Position numbers and translations under genes: made by a program. The notes beneath the pieces are model-generated. The model had not been told where the DNA came from. It made no database searches and saw only the letters and a list, made by a program, of their open reading frames with translations. Of a DNA stretch of 64,000 bases, positions 1 through 7,935 are shown in pieces (position 1 is the first letter of the stretch; every line of letters begins with the position of its first letter). This DNA is from Bradyrhizobium lablabi. Its GTDB lineage: Bacteria; Pseudomonadota; Alphaproteobacteria; Rhizobiales; Xanthobacteraceae. The stretch is taken from the NCBI RefSeq assembly GCF_018131005.1, contig NZ_JAFCJK010000004.1, positions 186,001-250,000 of the forward strand. Direction: 5' to 3'.

Positions 1-2
1 CG

Positions 3-155
3 AAGGAGGCGGGGCGCAAGTTCATCGAGGCCGGCGAGCAGGCGGCGATTGCAATCATACCTCAGATCCGCGAACGCGTGCTCAACACCGCCGACGCGGC
101 CGAGGGCATCAAGTCGTTCGTGGAGCGCCGCGCGGCGGTGTTTCAGGGACGCTAG
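3..155 (+). CDS. Enoyl-CoA hydratase/isomerase, C-terminal fragment
   Basis: The window opens inside this gene; only the last 50 codons are present, ending at TAG 153-155. The tail carries the pattern usual at the C-terminus of crotonase-family enzymes: an alanine-rich helix, then a Glu-Gly followed by Ser-Phe-Val-Glu-Arg-Arg and a final Phe-Gln-Gly. Such enzymes hydrate enoyl-CoA in fatty-acid or aromatic-acid oxidation in the cytoplasm. The catalytic part lies outside the window, so the exact substrate cannot be judged. The stop codon abuts a long perfect palindrome that may end the transcript. Confidence 0.6.
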   Translation, partial: KEAGRKFIEAGEQAAIAIIPQIRERVLNTADAAEGIKSFVERRAAVFQGR

Positions 156-189
156 AGCTTCGGTTCTGATTGAATCAGAACCGAAGCTC
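155..189. repeat. Perfect palindromic repeat after the enoyl-CoA hydratase
   Basis: Two 17-bp arms, 155-171 and 173-189, are perfect reverse complements around a single G. The left arm begins GAGCTTCGGTTCTG. A second, degenerate copy lies at 2942-2971, so this is a dispersed element, not only a local terminator. There is no T-run after the stem, so Rho-independent termination is not clearly supported, although the hairpin could protect the mRNA 3' end. Confidence 0.7.
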
Positions 190-429
190 CGGATACTTGT
201 TTTGACGCGCTTTCTTTCGCGCGAACCGGCATCGACCTCGATCGAAGCGCTATGGTCGCGCTCACGAGCATGACACGCTGCGGCTGTGGCATTGATGTCG
301 CAGCCGCTCCGGATAAATTGTGACGAAGTCAAGACGACTCTTGTCGCGATTCGTCGAATCAACGAGATTCGTCCTTACCCGAAATCAATTTCATTCAGCT
401 TTTGACTCAAGCGTCCGATGAGGAGCCGC

Positions 430-1281
430 ATGACAAGCGCACGTGTAATTGTCGTAGGAAATAACAAGGGCGGCTCCGGCAAATCGACAATTGCCATGCA
501 TGTCGCCATCGCCCTGATCAAGGCCGGTCAGCGCGTCGCCACCATCGATCTCGACACAAAGCAGAAGACGCTCACCCATTACGTCGACAATCGGCGGGAC
601 TGGGCACGGGAAACCTCGCTCGATCTGGGCGCTCCGACGCATATGTGCTTCGAGACGGTCGGCAGCGGCAACAGCGAAGTCGAGACGCTCGGGCGCAGCG
701 CGCTTGGCGAGATCGTCGAACGGCTGAGCCGGTCGCATGATTTCGTCGTCATCGACAGTCCTGGCCACGACACCTATCTGACGACATTCGCGCACTCGCT
801 GGCGAACACCTTGATCACTCCGCTCAACGACAGCTTCCTGGACTTCGACGTGCTTGGCACCGTCGATGCGAACGACTTCAAGGTCACCGGCATCAGCCAC
901 TATTCGATGATGGTGGAGGAAGCGCGGCGGCAGCGCGGCCTCAACGATCAGGCGGCGTTCGACTGGGTCGTGTTGCGGAGCCGGCTCTCCACGCTGGGAT
1001 CACGCAACAAGCGCCTGGTTGGCGAAGCCTTGAGCGAACTGTCGAAGACGCTGAACTTCAGGCTGGTCGATGGCCTTGCCGAGCGGGTGATCTTCCGCGA
1101 ATTCTTTCCGCGCGGTCTGACCGCTATCGATGATGTCAGCCAATTGACGCTCGGCGCGCGGCCGACCATGTCGCATGTCACTGCGCGGATCGAGATGGAG
1201 CGCCTGATAACGGCAATCATGCTCGGCCATCTTGTCGCGGTGCCGCAGGATTCGACGGAGGCTAGCCGAACCGCGGCGTGA
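430..1281 (+). CDS. mipZ: MipZ-like ParA-family ATPase (division-site positioning)
   Basis: The 283-residue protein resembles MipZ of alphaproteobacteria, which forms a gradient from the poles and inhibits FtsZ assembly away from midcell. The deviant Walker A motif KGGSGKST is at residues 13-20 with the signature Lys13, and Asp42 sits in IDLD, as in Caulobacter MipZ. The MipZ-typical block NDSFLDFDVLGTVD and the later DWVVLRSRLS and ERVIFREFFPRGLT stretches are also present. ATG 430 is chosen over ATG 418 because a GAGGAG ribosome site lies just upstream and MipZ proteins begin here. Deviations from what I recall of the canonical protein are GNNKGG for GNEKGG and SPGHD for TPGGD in the Walker A' region. 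It stands alone, without parB or fts genes, so it may be a paralogue. Confidence 0.82.
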   Translation: MTSARVIVVGNNKGGSGKSTIAMHVAIALIKAGQRVATIDLDTKQKTLTHYVDNRRDWARETSLDLGAPTHMCFETVGSGNSEVETLGRSALGEIVERLSRSHDFVVIDSPGHDTYLTTFAHSLANTLITPLNDSFLDFDVLGTVDANDFKVTGISHYSMMVEEARRQRGLNDQAAFDWVVLRSRLSTLGSRNKRLVGEALSELSKTLNFRLVDGLAERVIFREFFPRGLTAIDDVSQLTLGARPTMSHVTARIEMERLITAIMLGHLVAVPQDSTEASRTAA

Positions 1282-1294
1282 GATGCCCCTTTCG

Positions 1295-2809
1295 CTAGCG
1301 GCAATCGGCGTTGTGCGCTTCGGCAACGACAAGGAAGGTGATAGTTGCCGGAGCGAGCGTGATCGTTCCTGCCGGAATCGCTTCACCGGGGAGGGATGGG
1401 AGTTGATCCTCGGAATCGAGCGTCAGCGTTCTGCCGTTGAGCTGGACGGTGCCGTCCCCGAGATGTTTGCTTGCTAACGTGTAGCGTTGCGACGCGGCTG
1501 GTAACGCCAGCTCGTGCGGCTTCTCCCGATCATTGTTGATCACGAGCAGGGCAACCCCGCTTGGGATGTCGCGCGCGCAATGGGCATACAGATGAATGCC
1601 GGGCTGAAGAGCAGTCCCTGTGTCCAGCACGGTGGTTGCCATCAGCCGCCGCCACAACAAGGCGGCCCAATAGTTTGGCCGCGGCTCATGCGTCCGCTCG
1701 TCGAGCAGGCCATAGTCGCTTGCGGCGAGAGTGTTGTGCATTACGACCTGCACGCCGGCCTTGGCGAGACGCCCGAGCTGATCGAGATAGCGGAAGCTGT
1801 CCAGGAAGGTGGCAGCCCAGCGGTTGCCGCCGCACGCCGCCTCCGCCGTCTCGGTGAGCCAGAGCGGCTTGCCCGGTGCGAGGCGATCCCTCAGCAGGCG
1901 GTAGAATGCAAACGTGTTCTCGCTTCGCGCAAGCCAGCCGTCCGCGAGCGCCGCTTCCGGCGTGCGATCACCGCCGCATCGCGCCGAGAGCGCACCATAA
2001 TGATGATAGGAGATCGCATCGACGTCTTGCGCGGACGCGGCGAAAAGGGCTTCAGCGTCGGCTCCGGTGCCGGCCGTGCCTGGACCGAGGATCGTCACAT
2101 CAGGCGCGGCCTGCTTGATGAAAGCACGAAACGCGGCAAAGTCCCGCGCGTAAGCCGAGGCGTCGTAGCCGTCAGGCGCGCCGCCAATCGCCGGAAGATC
2201 GGGCTCGTTCATGAATTCGGCCGCGGCGATGCGTCCGTTGATGGATCGTGTGTAGGCGAGGAGGTGCTGCGCCTGCTCCGGAATCCAGACGCCCTTGGTG
2301 TTGCGCGTACCCGCACTGATTGCGAATGATGTGACGACGGGCGCATCGACAGCACGCGAGAAGTCGATCACGCCTCGCCATTGCTGGCGTGTCAGCGTGC
2401 CCTTGAAGCCTGCCGGCGGTGCGGATGGAGGCGTGTCGGAATCCGCGAAGAAGGTGCTGTTGGCCCAGGTGCCGCTGACGCGCAAATAGGCCGGTGACAG
2501 GGCCGCCGCCAGCCTGCGCAGCCTGGCGTCGCCGAGGTCGATCGGGGCGCGCTCGGCGAACAGGTCGGGATTCGGGCCCGCAGGCGCATCGGTTGACGCG
2601 TAGGGCCGCCAGAAGCGGCCGCCGGTGACCTCGACCATCTCGATGTTGTAGGACTGGAATCGCGGGTCGACCGTCGCAACGCGCGGCATGTCCGCGACGT
2701 TCAGCGACAGTTCGGCCGCGCGGATCTCGGCGCCGATGGAGGCAGCAGAGATCAGCGCGACAGTGCGTGCAAGGCATGGGAGCAGGTTGGTCAAGCTGCT
2801 AACGTGCAC
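1295..2809 (-). CDS. GH79 heparanase-like glycoside hydrolase, secreted
   Basis: The protein resembles family 79 glycosidases (heparanase and bacterial beta-glucuronidases), which cleave glucuronic-acid-containing polysaccharides. From the GTG start the likely acid/base Glu202 lies in FMNEPDLP and the nucleophile Glu320 in WLTETAEAACGG. The stretch after the nucleophile, with LGRLAKAGVQVVM and a YGLLDE/PNYWAALLWRRL block, matches the heparanase barrel end and its C-terminal beta domain. A hydrophobic signal-like segment (about residues 10-32) precedes the mature part. The open frame reaches 2929, but the signal peptide and an AGGAAG upstream favour GTG 2809; the start is uncertain. It converges on the MipZ-like gene with 13 bp between stops. 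Substrate is inferred only. Confidence 0.75.
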   Translation of the reverse strand: MHVSSLTNLLPCLARTVALISAASIGAEIRAAELSLNVADMPRVATVDPRFQSYNIEMVEVTGGRFWRPYASTDAPAGPNPDLFAERAPIDLGDARLRRLAAALSPAYLRVSGTWANSTFFADSDTPPSAPPAGFKGTLTRQQWRGVIDFSRAVDAPVVTSFAISAGTRNTKGVWIPEQAQHLLAYTRSINGRIAAAEFMNEPDLPAIGGAPDGYDASAYARDFAAFRAFIKQAAPDVTILGPGTAGTGADAEALFAASAQDVDAISYHHYGALSARCGGDRTPEAALADGWLARSENTFAFYRLLRDRLAPGKPLWLTETAEAACGGNRWAATFLDSFRYLDQLGRLAKAGVQVVMHNTLAASDYGLLDERTHEPRPNYWAALLWRRLMATTVLDTGTALQPGIHLYAHCARDIPSGVALLVINNDREKPHELALPAASQRYTLASKHLGDGTVQLNGRTLTLDSEDQLPSLPGEAIPAGTITLAPATITFLVVAEAHNADCR

Positions 2810-2941
2810 GGCGTCCGGTGCTTCCTGAAGTTTCGCTTGCTTCAGGATGCCGCTGGACTCGGGTGGAATCAACGCGCCGGCTACGGCGTTTTCGATCGAA
2901 GTGGATGCCAGTTGGAGTAAGGAAAACAAAACAAGATTCTA

Positions 2942-2978
2942 GAGCTTCGGTTCTGTTTCAATCAGAACCGATATTGCT
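2942..2978. repeat. Degenerate second copy of the palindromic repeat
   Basis: The left arm GAGCTTCGGTTCTG (2942-2955) is identical to the repeat at 155. The right arm AATCAGAACCGA (2960-2971) matches for 12 bases and then diverges. It sits upstream of the GH79 gene and just beyond a decayed gene remnant. Confidence 0.6.
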
Positions 2979-2984
2979 CTGGCT

Positions 2985-3190
2985 TTGCCTCTCGTCGGCG
3001 ATCTGGTCCCACAACGCGCGGATCATACTCTTCATCACCAGCGCATTGCGCCTGCCAGATCATGCCGTGCGCAAAGGAAATCGGTCACATCGCGCGCAAA
3101 GGCGGGATCGATGAAGCGCACGCCGACACCGTCAAACCCGGCGTCGCGGATCAGGCCCGCGCCGGCATCGCCGAGGGCAATTCGTCCGTT
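2985..3190 (-). pseudogene. Possible remnant of a sugar isomerase/epimerase-like TIM-barrel gene
   Basis: Read on the minus strand in a frame different from the MHS transporter, this stretch gives an open segment containing GAGLIRDAGFDGVGVRF followed by DPAFARDVTDF. After a frameshift near 3070 it continues as AHGMIWQAQC. This looks like the first third of a xylose-isomerase-like TIM-barrel protein. Stops close it in every frame before 2960 and no complete gene exists. Its 5' end overlaps the 3' end of the MHS transporter, so a deletion may have fused or trimmed both. The family call rests on pattern memory and is tentative. Confidence 0.35.
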
Positions 3191-4497
3191 GCGGCCTCAT
3201 TGGCCTCGATGTCCTCCCGATAGGTCTCGGGCCCGATCCAGATTGCGACCACGGTACAGGCGGACAGGAACATCGCGTAGCAGGCCACCGGCCACCACGT
3301 GCCGTAAGCCGCCACCAGAGCGGTTGCGACAAACGGCGCCGGGCCGCCTGACAAAAGCGAGCCGAGCTCGCGCGCGAACGCGAAGCCGGCGAAACGGCGC
3401 TGCGGCGGGAACAGCTCGGCGAAATAGGCCGCCTGCGGTCCGAACATCGCGGCCGTTACCACGGCACGGGCCAGGATGAAGGCGAGCGCGATCATGATCC
3501 ACTGCTTGGTGCCGACCATCCAGAAGAACGGGAAGGCAAGAGCGACGCCGGCGAGCGCGCCGAACATGTAGACCGGCCGCCGTCCGATCCGGTCGGACAA
3601 GGCAGCGAAGCCAAGAATCGCGAACAGCTCGATCGTGAATGCCAGCATCAGCGCACTGAGCGCATCCGATTTCGGAACGCCCACGGTGTTGATTATGTAG
3701 CTCAGGCCGAACACCGGGAAGAAATAGCCGAGCCCGTTCTCGGCCATCCGCGCGCCCAGCACGACAAAGAAATTGCGCGGGTGCCGGCGCAGCGCCTCCA
3801 TCGCCGGATTGCTCTCCACCTTGCCGCGCGCGACCACCGCATCGGTATAGACCGGCGTCTCGGTCACGCGGATGCGGACGAAGATGCCGACGAGAATCAG
3901 GAGGAAGCTCGCCAGGAAGGGCAGGCGCCAGCCCCAGTTCATCAGGTCCTCGCGCGGCAGCATCGTCACCAGCGCGAACGCGCCGGCGGCGAGCAGATTG
4001 CCGACGGAGACGCCGAGCGGCGCAAAGCCACCCCAAAGGCCGCGATGCTTCGGCGGTGCGTTCTCGACCAGATAGATGACCGCGCCGCCATACTCTGCGC
4101 CGGCGCCGAGGCCTTGGACGACGCGCATCGCGACCAGCAGGATAGGCGCCCAGGCGCCGATCTGCGCATAGGTCGGCAGGAAGCCGATCGCGGTGGTGCC
4201 GATGCCGATCATCAGGAGCGTTGCGACCAGCACCGGCTTGCGGCCGTACCGATCGCCGAGGATGCCGAACAAGAGGCCGCCCAGCGGCCGCACCACGAAG
4301 CCCACGCCGAAGGTCAGGAACGAAAGCAGCGTGCCGACCACGGGATCACTCTTCGGAAAGAACAGCTCGCCGAACACCAGAGCCGCGGCGGTGCCGTAGA
4401 GGAAGAAGTCGTACCATTCGAGCGCGGATCCGATGCTCGCAGCCAGGATCACGCGCAGGCGCGATTTGCTGGCGCCGTCTTTTGCCATCTCGGTCAT
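3151..4497 (-). CDS. MHS-family metabolite:H+ symporter (MFS)
   Basis: This 448-residue membrane protein has about twelve hydrophobic segments. The N-terminal ASIGSALEWYDFFLYGTAAA and the loop GDRYGRKPVL are typical of the metabolite:proton symporter branch of the MFS (ShiA, KgtP, ProP relatives). The second-half loop LSDRIGRRPVY repeats the MFS signature. It should import an organic acid or related solute with protons; the substrate cannot be read from sequence. GGGGAAAC precedes the ATG. It follows the PhyH-type oxygenase gene by about 160 bp, interrupted by a dispersed repeat, and probably belongs to the same LacI-regulated unit. The last residues overlap a decayed gene in another frame. 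Confidence 0.85.
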   Translation of the reverse strand: MTEMAKDGASKSRLRVILAASIGSALEWYDFFLYGTAAALVFGELFFPKSDPVVGTLLSFLTFGVGFVVRPLGGLLFGILGDRYGRKPVLVATLLMIGIGTTAIGFLPTYAQIGAWAPILLVAMRVVQGLGAGAEYGGAVIYLVENAPPKHRGLWGGFAPLGVSVGNLLAAGAFALVTMLPREDLMNWGWRLPFLASFLLILVGIFVRIRVTETPVYTDAVVARGKVESNPAMEALRRHPRNFFVVLGARMAENGLGYFFPVFGLSYIINTVGVPKSDALSALMLAFTIELFAILGFAALSDRIGRRPVYMFGALAGVALAFPFFWMVGTKQWIMIALAFILARAVVTAAMFGPQAAYFAELFPPQRRFAGFAFARELGSLLSGGPAPFVATALVAAYGTWWPVACYAMFLSACTVVAIWIGPETYREDIEANEAATDELPSAMPARA

Positions 4498-4532
4498 TCG
4501 TTTCCCCGTTGTGTCTATTTTTTGTGGTCGTT

Positions 4533-4607
4533 TTGTTTGAGCATGGTCTATTCGGAAAACCGCTGCCTACTTTGGGCTACGCGGCCCTCCGGGTCCGGAT
4601 CATGCTC
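4533..4607 (-). repeat. Dispersed hairpin repeat, copy A
   Basis: Read on the minus strand it starts GAGCATGATCCGGA, carries CGGTTTTCCG near its middle and ends CATGCTCAAAC, so the ends GAGCATG and CATGCTC are inverted. Copies at 27407, 43520 and 44974 share the same blocks. It lies between the PhyH-type oxygenase and the MHS transporter. Such elements are common between genes in Bradyrhizobium-like genomes. Confidence 0.75.
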
Positions 4608-4656
4608 TGGCAAGCAGCGATGCCCGCGGCTGGCCGCGGGCATCGTGGTCGGTTCT

Positions 4657-5529
4657 TCAGGCAGCACGCGTGAAGTAGGATTTCTTCGACGCCGACTGGG
4701 TCTCGTAGATCGACCCCTGCCGCTTCGCCGGCGGCAGCGGCATCCGCACCGGCACGTCAGTGAGTCGCGGCGCGATCACCGGAGGGCCAGCCAGCAGGCG
4801 GCCGTTGAACTCCTCGAAGTCCTTCACCCCCATCAGCGGCCAGGCGTCGCTGGCAGCGACTTCGTAAAGCAGCAGGTTGCGCGGCTTGTTCGAAGTGTTG
4901 GTTGCCGAGCCGTGCAGCGCGCGCACATGGTGGAACGACATGCTGCCGGCCTTGCCCATGCAGGGCACCGCGCGCTTGATGTCGTCCTGGATCAGGTCGG
5001 GATCGATCAGGCCGGCGAAGCAGCCGTCGTCGCCATGGTGATCCCACATGGTGTCGCCGCTGTGCGAACCCGGCGTCACCAGCATCGGGCCGTTCTCGAT
5101 ATCGCAATCGTCGAGCAGCACGCCGATCGCGAGAATGTCGTCATTGGTGTGCGGATAGAACGCCCAGTCCTGGTGCCACTCGACCGGCGAGCCGTATTGC
5201 GCCGACTTCATGTTGAGCTTCGAGCCGTGCAGGCGAAGTCCCGGGCCGATCAGCCTGGTGAGGATCGACATCACGGCCGGGCTACGGACGATCTCGTCGA
5301 AGATCGGGTGTACCTTGTGCGGCGCCTTGATGCGGCGGACGCGTGGGTTTTCGGGCGTATGGCTGGGCTCGAGGTCGTAGACATCGGTGTGCTCGGTCAC
5401 TTTTGCCGCGCCGGCGACCAGTTCGGCAAGGACACTGCGCACCCGCGCCAGCGTCTCTCGGTCGAGCACCTCGGGTACCACGATTACCCCGTCGCGCTTG
5501 TAGGTCTGAACCAGGTCGTCCGAAATCAT
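4657..5529 (-). CDS. Phytanoyl-CoA dioxygenase (PhyH) family protein
   Basis: The 290-residue protein belongs to the PhyH group of Fe(II)/2-oxoglutarate oxygenases, which hydroxylate small organic molecules in the cytoplasm. The iron-binding His-x-Asp is in WHQDWAF; the later histidine is probably in FHHVRALHGS, and GSHSGD with downstream Arg-containing strands fits the double-stranded beta-helix core. ATG 5529 is chosen because it has a GAAGGG ribosome site and because the open frame beyond it runs back through the operators. It is transcribed divergently from a LacI regulator, with two operators between them, and precedes an MHS symporter: an import-and-oxidise pair for one unknown compound. 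Confidence 0.8.
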   Translation of the reverse strand: MISDDLVQTYKRDGVIVVPEVLDRETLARVRSVLAELVAGAAKVTEHTDVYDLEPSHTPENPRVRRIKAPHKVHPIFDEIVRSPAVMSILTRLIGPGLRLHGSKLNMKSAQYGSPVEWHQDWAFYPHTNDDILAIGVLLDDCDIENGPMLVTPGSHSGDTMWDHHGDDGCFAGLIDPDLIQDDIKRAVPCMGKAGSMSFHHVRALHGSATNTSNKPRNLLLYEVAASDAWPLMGVKDFEEFNGRLLAGPPVIAPRLTDVPVRMPLPPAKRQGSIYETQSASKKSYFTRAA

Positions 5530-5550
5530 ACTGCTTTCCCTTCTTGACGT

Positions 5551-5568
5551 TATGTTAGCGCTAACATA
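5551..5568. promoter_or_regulatory. LacI-family operator 1
   Basis: ATGTTAGCGCTAACAT at 5552-5567 is a perfect palindrome with the central CG step typical of LacI/GalR operators. It lies 22 bp upstream of the oxygenase start codon. TTGACG at 5544-5549 could be the -35 box of the divergent regulator gene, which would let this operator cover its promoter. Confidence 0.8.
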
Positions 5569-5574
5569 CACGGG

Positions 5575-5588
5575 TGTTAGCGCTAACA
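5575..5588. promoter_or_regulatory. LacI-family operator 2
   Basis: TGTTAGCGCTAACA is a second perfect palindrome, identical to the core of operator 1. The two centres are 22 bp apart, close to two helical turns, so two dimers could bind the same DNA face. Its position between divergent genes predicts that the adjacent LacI protein controls both directions. Confidence 0.8.
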
Positions 5589-5626
5589 TCATGGTTTGGC
5601 AACCCGGAATCGTGCAGGCTCCCGCC

Positions 5627-6637
5627 ATGAGTTCCGATCTGACTGAACCCGAGGCGGGCCCGGCCGACGTCGCGCCCACGCTCTCAGCGGTGGCCAAACG
5701 TGCCGGCGTGTCCGCGATCACGGTCAGCCGCGTGGTGCGAACGCCTGAGCTGGTGGCGCCGGAAACGCGGGCGCGGATCGAGCAGGCAATGCGCGACCTC
5801 GGCTACGTGCCGAACCTGGTCGCGGGCGCGCTGGCGAGCGCGCGGACCAATTCGGTCGGCGTGCTGGTCCCAACCATCGCCAATTCGATCTTCGCCGATA
5901 CGGTGCAGGGACTGTCCGACAAGCTCGAGCCGCTCGGCTTCTCCGTGATCCTGGCGCAGTCGCGCTACGACGCCGCGCGCGAAGACCGCATGCTGGCGGC
6001 GCTGCTGTCGCGGCGGCCCGAGGCGATCATCATGGTCGGCTCACCCGCGACGGAGGAAGGCAGCCGCCTGTTGCGTCACGCGCGCATTCCGATCGTCGAG
6101 ACCTGGGATCTGCCGGCGATGCCGATCGATGCGGTCGCAGGCTTTGACAATTACAAGGCCGGCGTTGCGGTCGCGAAACATCTCGTCGCGCAGGGACGCA
6201 AGCAGCTCGCTTTCATCGGCGGTGACGATCCGCGCGCGACGCGACGCTGGCTCGGCTTCAAGGACGAGATTTTGGCGAGCGGCCTTGCCGAGCCGCGCCG
6301 GCTGATCCTCGATCGCAACGCATCCGGCAGTGTTGTGGCGCATGCGCGATTACCCGGGGTCGACGCGGTGTTCGCCGCAAATGATGCTCATGCGATCGGA
6401 TTCATGGCGGGACTGCGCCGTGCCGGACTCCTGCGCGAGGGACCGGCGTCCGCGCAGCCGGTCGCGGTGATCGGCCTCGGCGATCTCGAGATGGGTCGGC
6501 TGATTTCTCCGACATTAACCACGATCAGCGTGCACGGCGACGCCATCGGCAGCACCGCGGCGACACTTACGCTCGAGCGCGGCGGCGAGCGCCACGTCGA
6601 TCTCGGCTTCGAGCTGGTGCTGCGCGACAGCGGTTAG
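5627..6637 (+). CDS. LacI-family transcriptional regulator
   Basis: A 336-residue repressor. The N-terminal helix-turn-helix is plain: TLSAVAKRAGVSAITVSRVV followed by the hinge-helix region VPNLVAGALASARTNSVGV. The C-terminal half is a periplasmic-binding-protein-like sensor with the usual VLVPTIANSIFAD and DAVFAANDAHAIGFM strands. Two TTAGCGCTAA operators lie immediately upstream, so autoregulation and control of the divergent oxygenase/MHS genes are likely. ATG 5627 is chosen; ATG 5591 is possible but would put the coding start against operator 2, and neither has a strong ribosome site. The inducer is probably the compound handled by the divergent genes. Confidence 0.88.
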   Translation: MSSDLTEPEAGPADVAPTLSAVAKRAGVSAITVSRVVRTPELVAPETRARIEQAMRDLGYVPNLVAGALASARTNSVGVLVPTIANSIFADTVQGLSDKLEPLGFSVILAQSRYDAAREDRMLAALLSRRPEAIIMVGSPATEEGSRLLRHARIPIVETWDLPAMPIDAVAGFDNYKAGVAVAKHLVAQGRKQLAFIGGDDPRATRRWLGFKDEILASGLAEPRRLILDRNASGSVVAHARLPGVDAVFAANDAHAIGFMAGLRRAGLLREGPASAQPVAVIGLGDLEMGRLISPTLTTISVHGDAIGSTAATLTLERGGERHVDLGFELVLRDSG

Positions 6638-6654
6638 CGATACTGGGGGCGGGG

Positions 6655-7935
6655 CTAGCCCTTCTTGCCGGCATACCAGCGGTCGATGCCGGCGAACATT
6701 GCGGCAAGCAGGCATCCGGTGATGATGCCGAATGTCAGGTCCTTGAACAGCGTCAGCGCAAAGGTCGTGGTCAGCACCGCGGCGCTGCGCCGATCCCCGA
6801 TCAGGCGCAGGAATTCCTCCTTCTCCGCCATGTACCAGCACACCACGACCAGAACGCCAGCCAGCGCGGAGAGGGGAATATAGGCCGCGAGCGGCGCGCC
6901 CAGCACCATGAACAGGAGCAGGAACGCCGAATGCATCATGCCCGAGAGCGGGCTGCGCGCGCCGGCGCGGATGTTGGTCGCGGTGCGCGCGATCGTGCCG
7001 GTGACGCTGATGCCGCCGAACAGCGCGGAGGCGACGTTGGCGATGCCCTGCGCCACCAGCTCCATGTTGGAACGGTGCTTGCGGCCCGTCATACTGTCGG
7101 CGACCTTGGCTGAGAGCAGGCTCTCGACGCCGCCGAGCAGCGTGAAGGAAAACGCCGCGGGCAGGATCTGCCAGAGCAGCGCCGACGAGAACTCCGGCAC
7201 ATGCGGCATGGGCAGGCCGCGCGGAATCTCGCCGAACCGGCTGCCGATGGTCTCGACCGGCAAATGCAGCAGCTGTACCGCGATCGACGCGAGCACGATC
7301 GCGATCAGCATCGCCGGCCATGCCGGCCGCCAGGCGCGCAGCGCAAAGATCACCGCCGCCGACCCGGCGCCGACGGCCAGCGTAGGCCAGCTCAGCGTCG
7401 GAAGCGCGTGCGACAGCACGATGAGTTTCGGCAGAAACAGGCCCGGCTCGGGCCCGTTCAGCGTCAACCCGCCGAGATCGCGCAATTGGCTCCCCAGGAT
7501 GGTGACGGCGATGCCGCAAGTGAAGCCGACAGTGACCGGATGCGGGATGTAGCGGATCAGCGATCCCAGTCCCGACGCGCCGATCAGCGTCAGCATCGCG
7601 CCGGAGACCAGCACGGTCAGCACGAGCCCGTCGATCCCGAACTGTGCGGCGGTCGCTGCGACCAGCACGATGAAGGCGCCAGCCGGGCCGCCGATCTGAA
7701 ACCGGCTGCCGCCGAGCGCGGACACCAGGAAGCCGCCCACGATGGCGGTAAAAAGCCCGCGCTCCGGCGTCACGCCGGACGCGACCGCGATCGCCATCGA
7801 CAGCGGCAACGCCACCACCGCCACCGTCAGCCCCGCGATCACGTCTTGACGGAAGGCGGCAAGGCCGTAGCCCTCGGTCAGCGTCGTGACGAGCTTGGGA
7901 CGATAGAGATGCGCCGTGGAAGAACCGTCAGGCAT
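6655..7935 (-). CDS. SulP-family anion permease lacking a STAS domain
   Basis: About 426 residues with ten or more membrane segments. The opening FRQDVIAGLTVAVVALPLSM, the following QIGGPAGAFIV and the later GGVESLLSAKVADSMTGRKH with GISVTGTIARTATN are hallmarks of SulP (SLC26-type) transporters for sulfate, bicarbonate or similar anions. Bacterial SulP proteins usually end in a cytoplasmic STAS domain; here the protein stops just after the last membrane helix (DRWYAGKKG). ATG 7935 is preferred to the longer frame from 8028 because SulP proteins begin close to this point, though its ribosome site is weak. It converges on the LacI gene, so the two are not co-transcribed. Confidence 0.82.
   Translation of the reverse strand: MPDGSSTAHLYRPKLVTTLTEGYGLAAFRQDVIAGLTVAVVALPLSMAIAVASGVTPERGLFTAIVGGFLVSALGGSRFQIGGPAGAFIVLVAATAAQFGIDGLVLTVLVSGAMLTLIGASGLGSLIRYIPHPVTVGFTCGIAVTILGSQLRDLGGLTLNGPEPGLFLPKLIVLSHALPTLSWPTLAVGAGSAAVIFALRAWRPAWPAMLIAIVLASIAVQLLHLPVETIGSRFGEIPRGLPMPHVPEFSSALLWQILPAAFSFTLLGGVESLLSAKVADSMTGRKHRSNMELVAQGIANVASALFGGISVTGTIARTATNIRAGARSPLSGMMHSAFLLLFMVLGAPLAAYIPLSALAGVLVVVCWYMAEKEEFLRLIGDRRSAAVLTTTFALTLFKDLTFGIITGCLLAAMFAGIDRWYAGKKG

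Noticed and set aside
1514..2329. 271-codon open frame on the plus strand
   Set aside because: Antisense to the catalytic part of the GH79 gene, which carries both catalytic glutamates; no ribosome site or domain.
3781..5547. 588-codon open frame on the plus strand
   Set aside because: It is antisense to the MHS transporter and PhyH gene, crosses a dispersed repeat and reads as Arg/His/Gln-rich low-complexity sequence.
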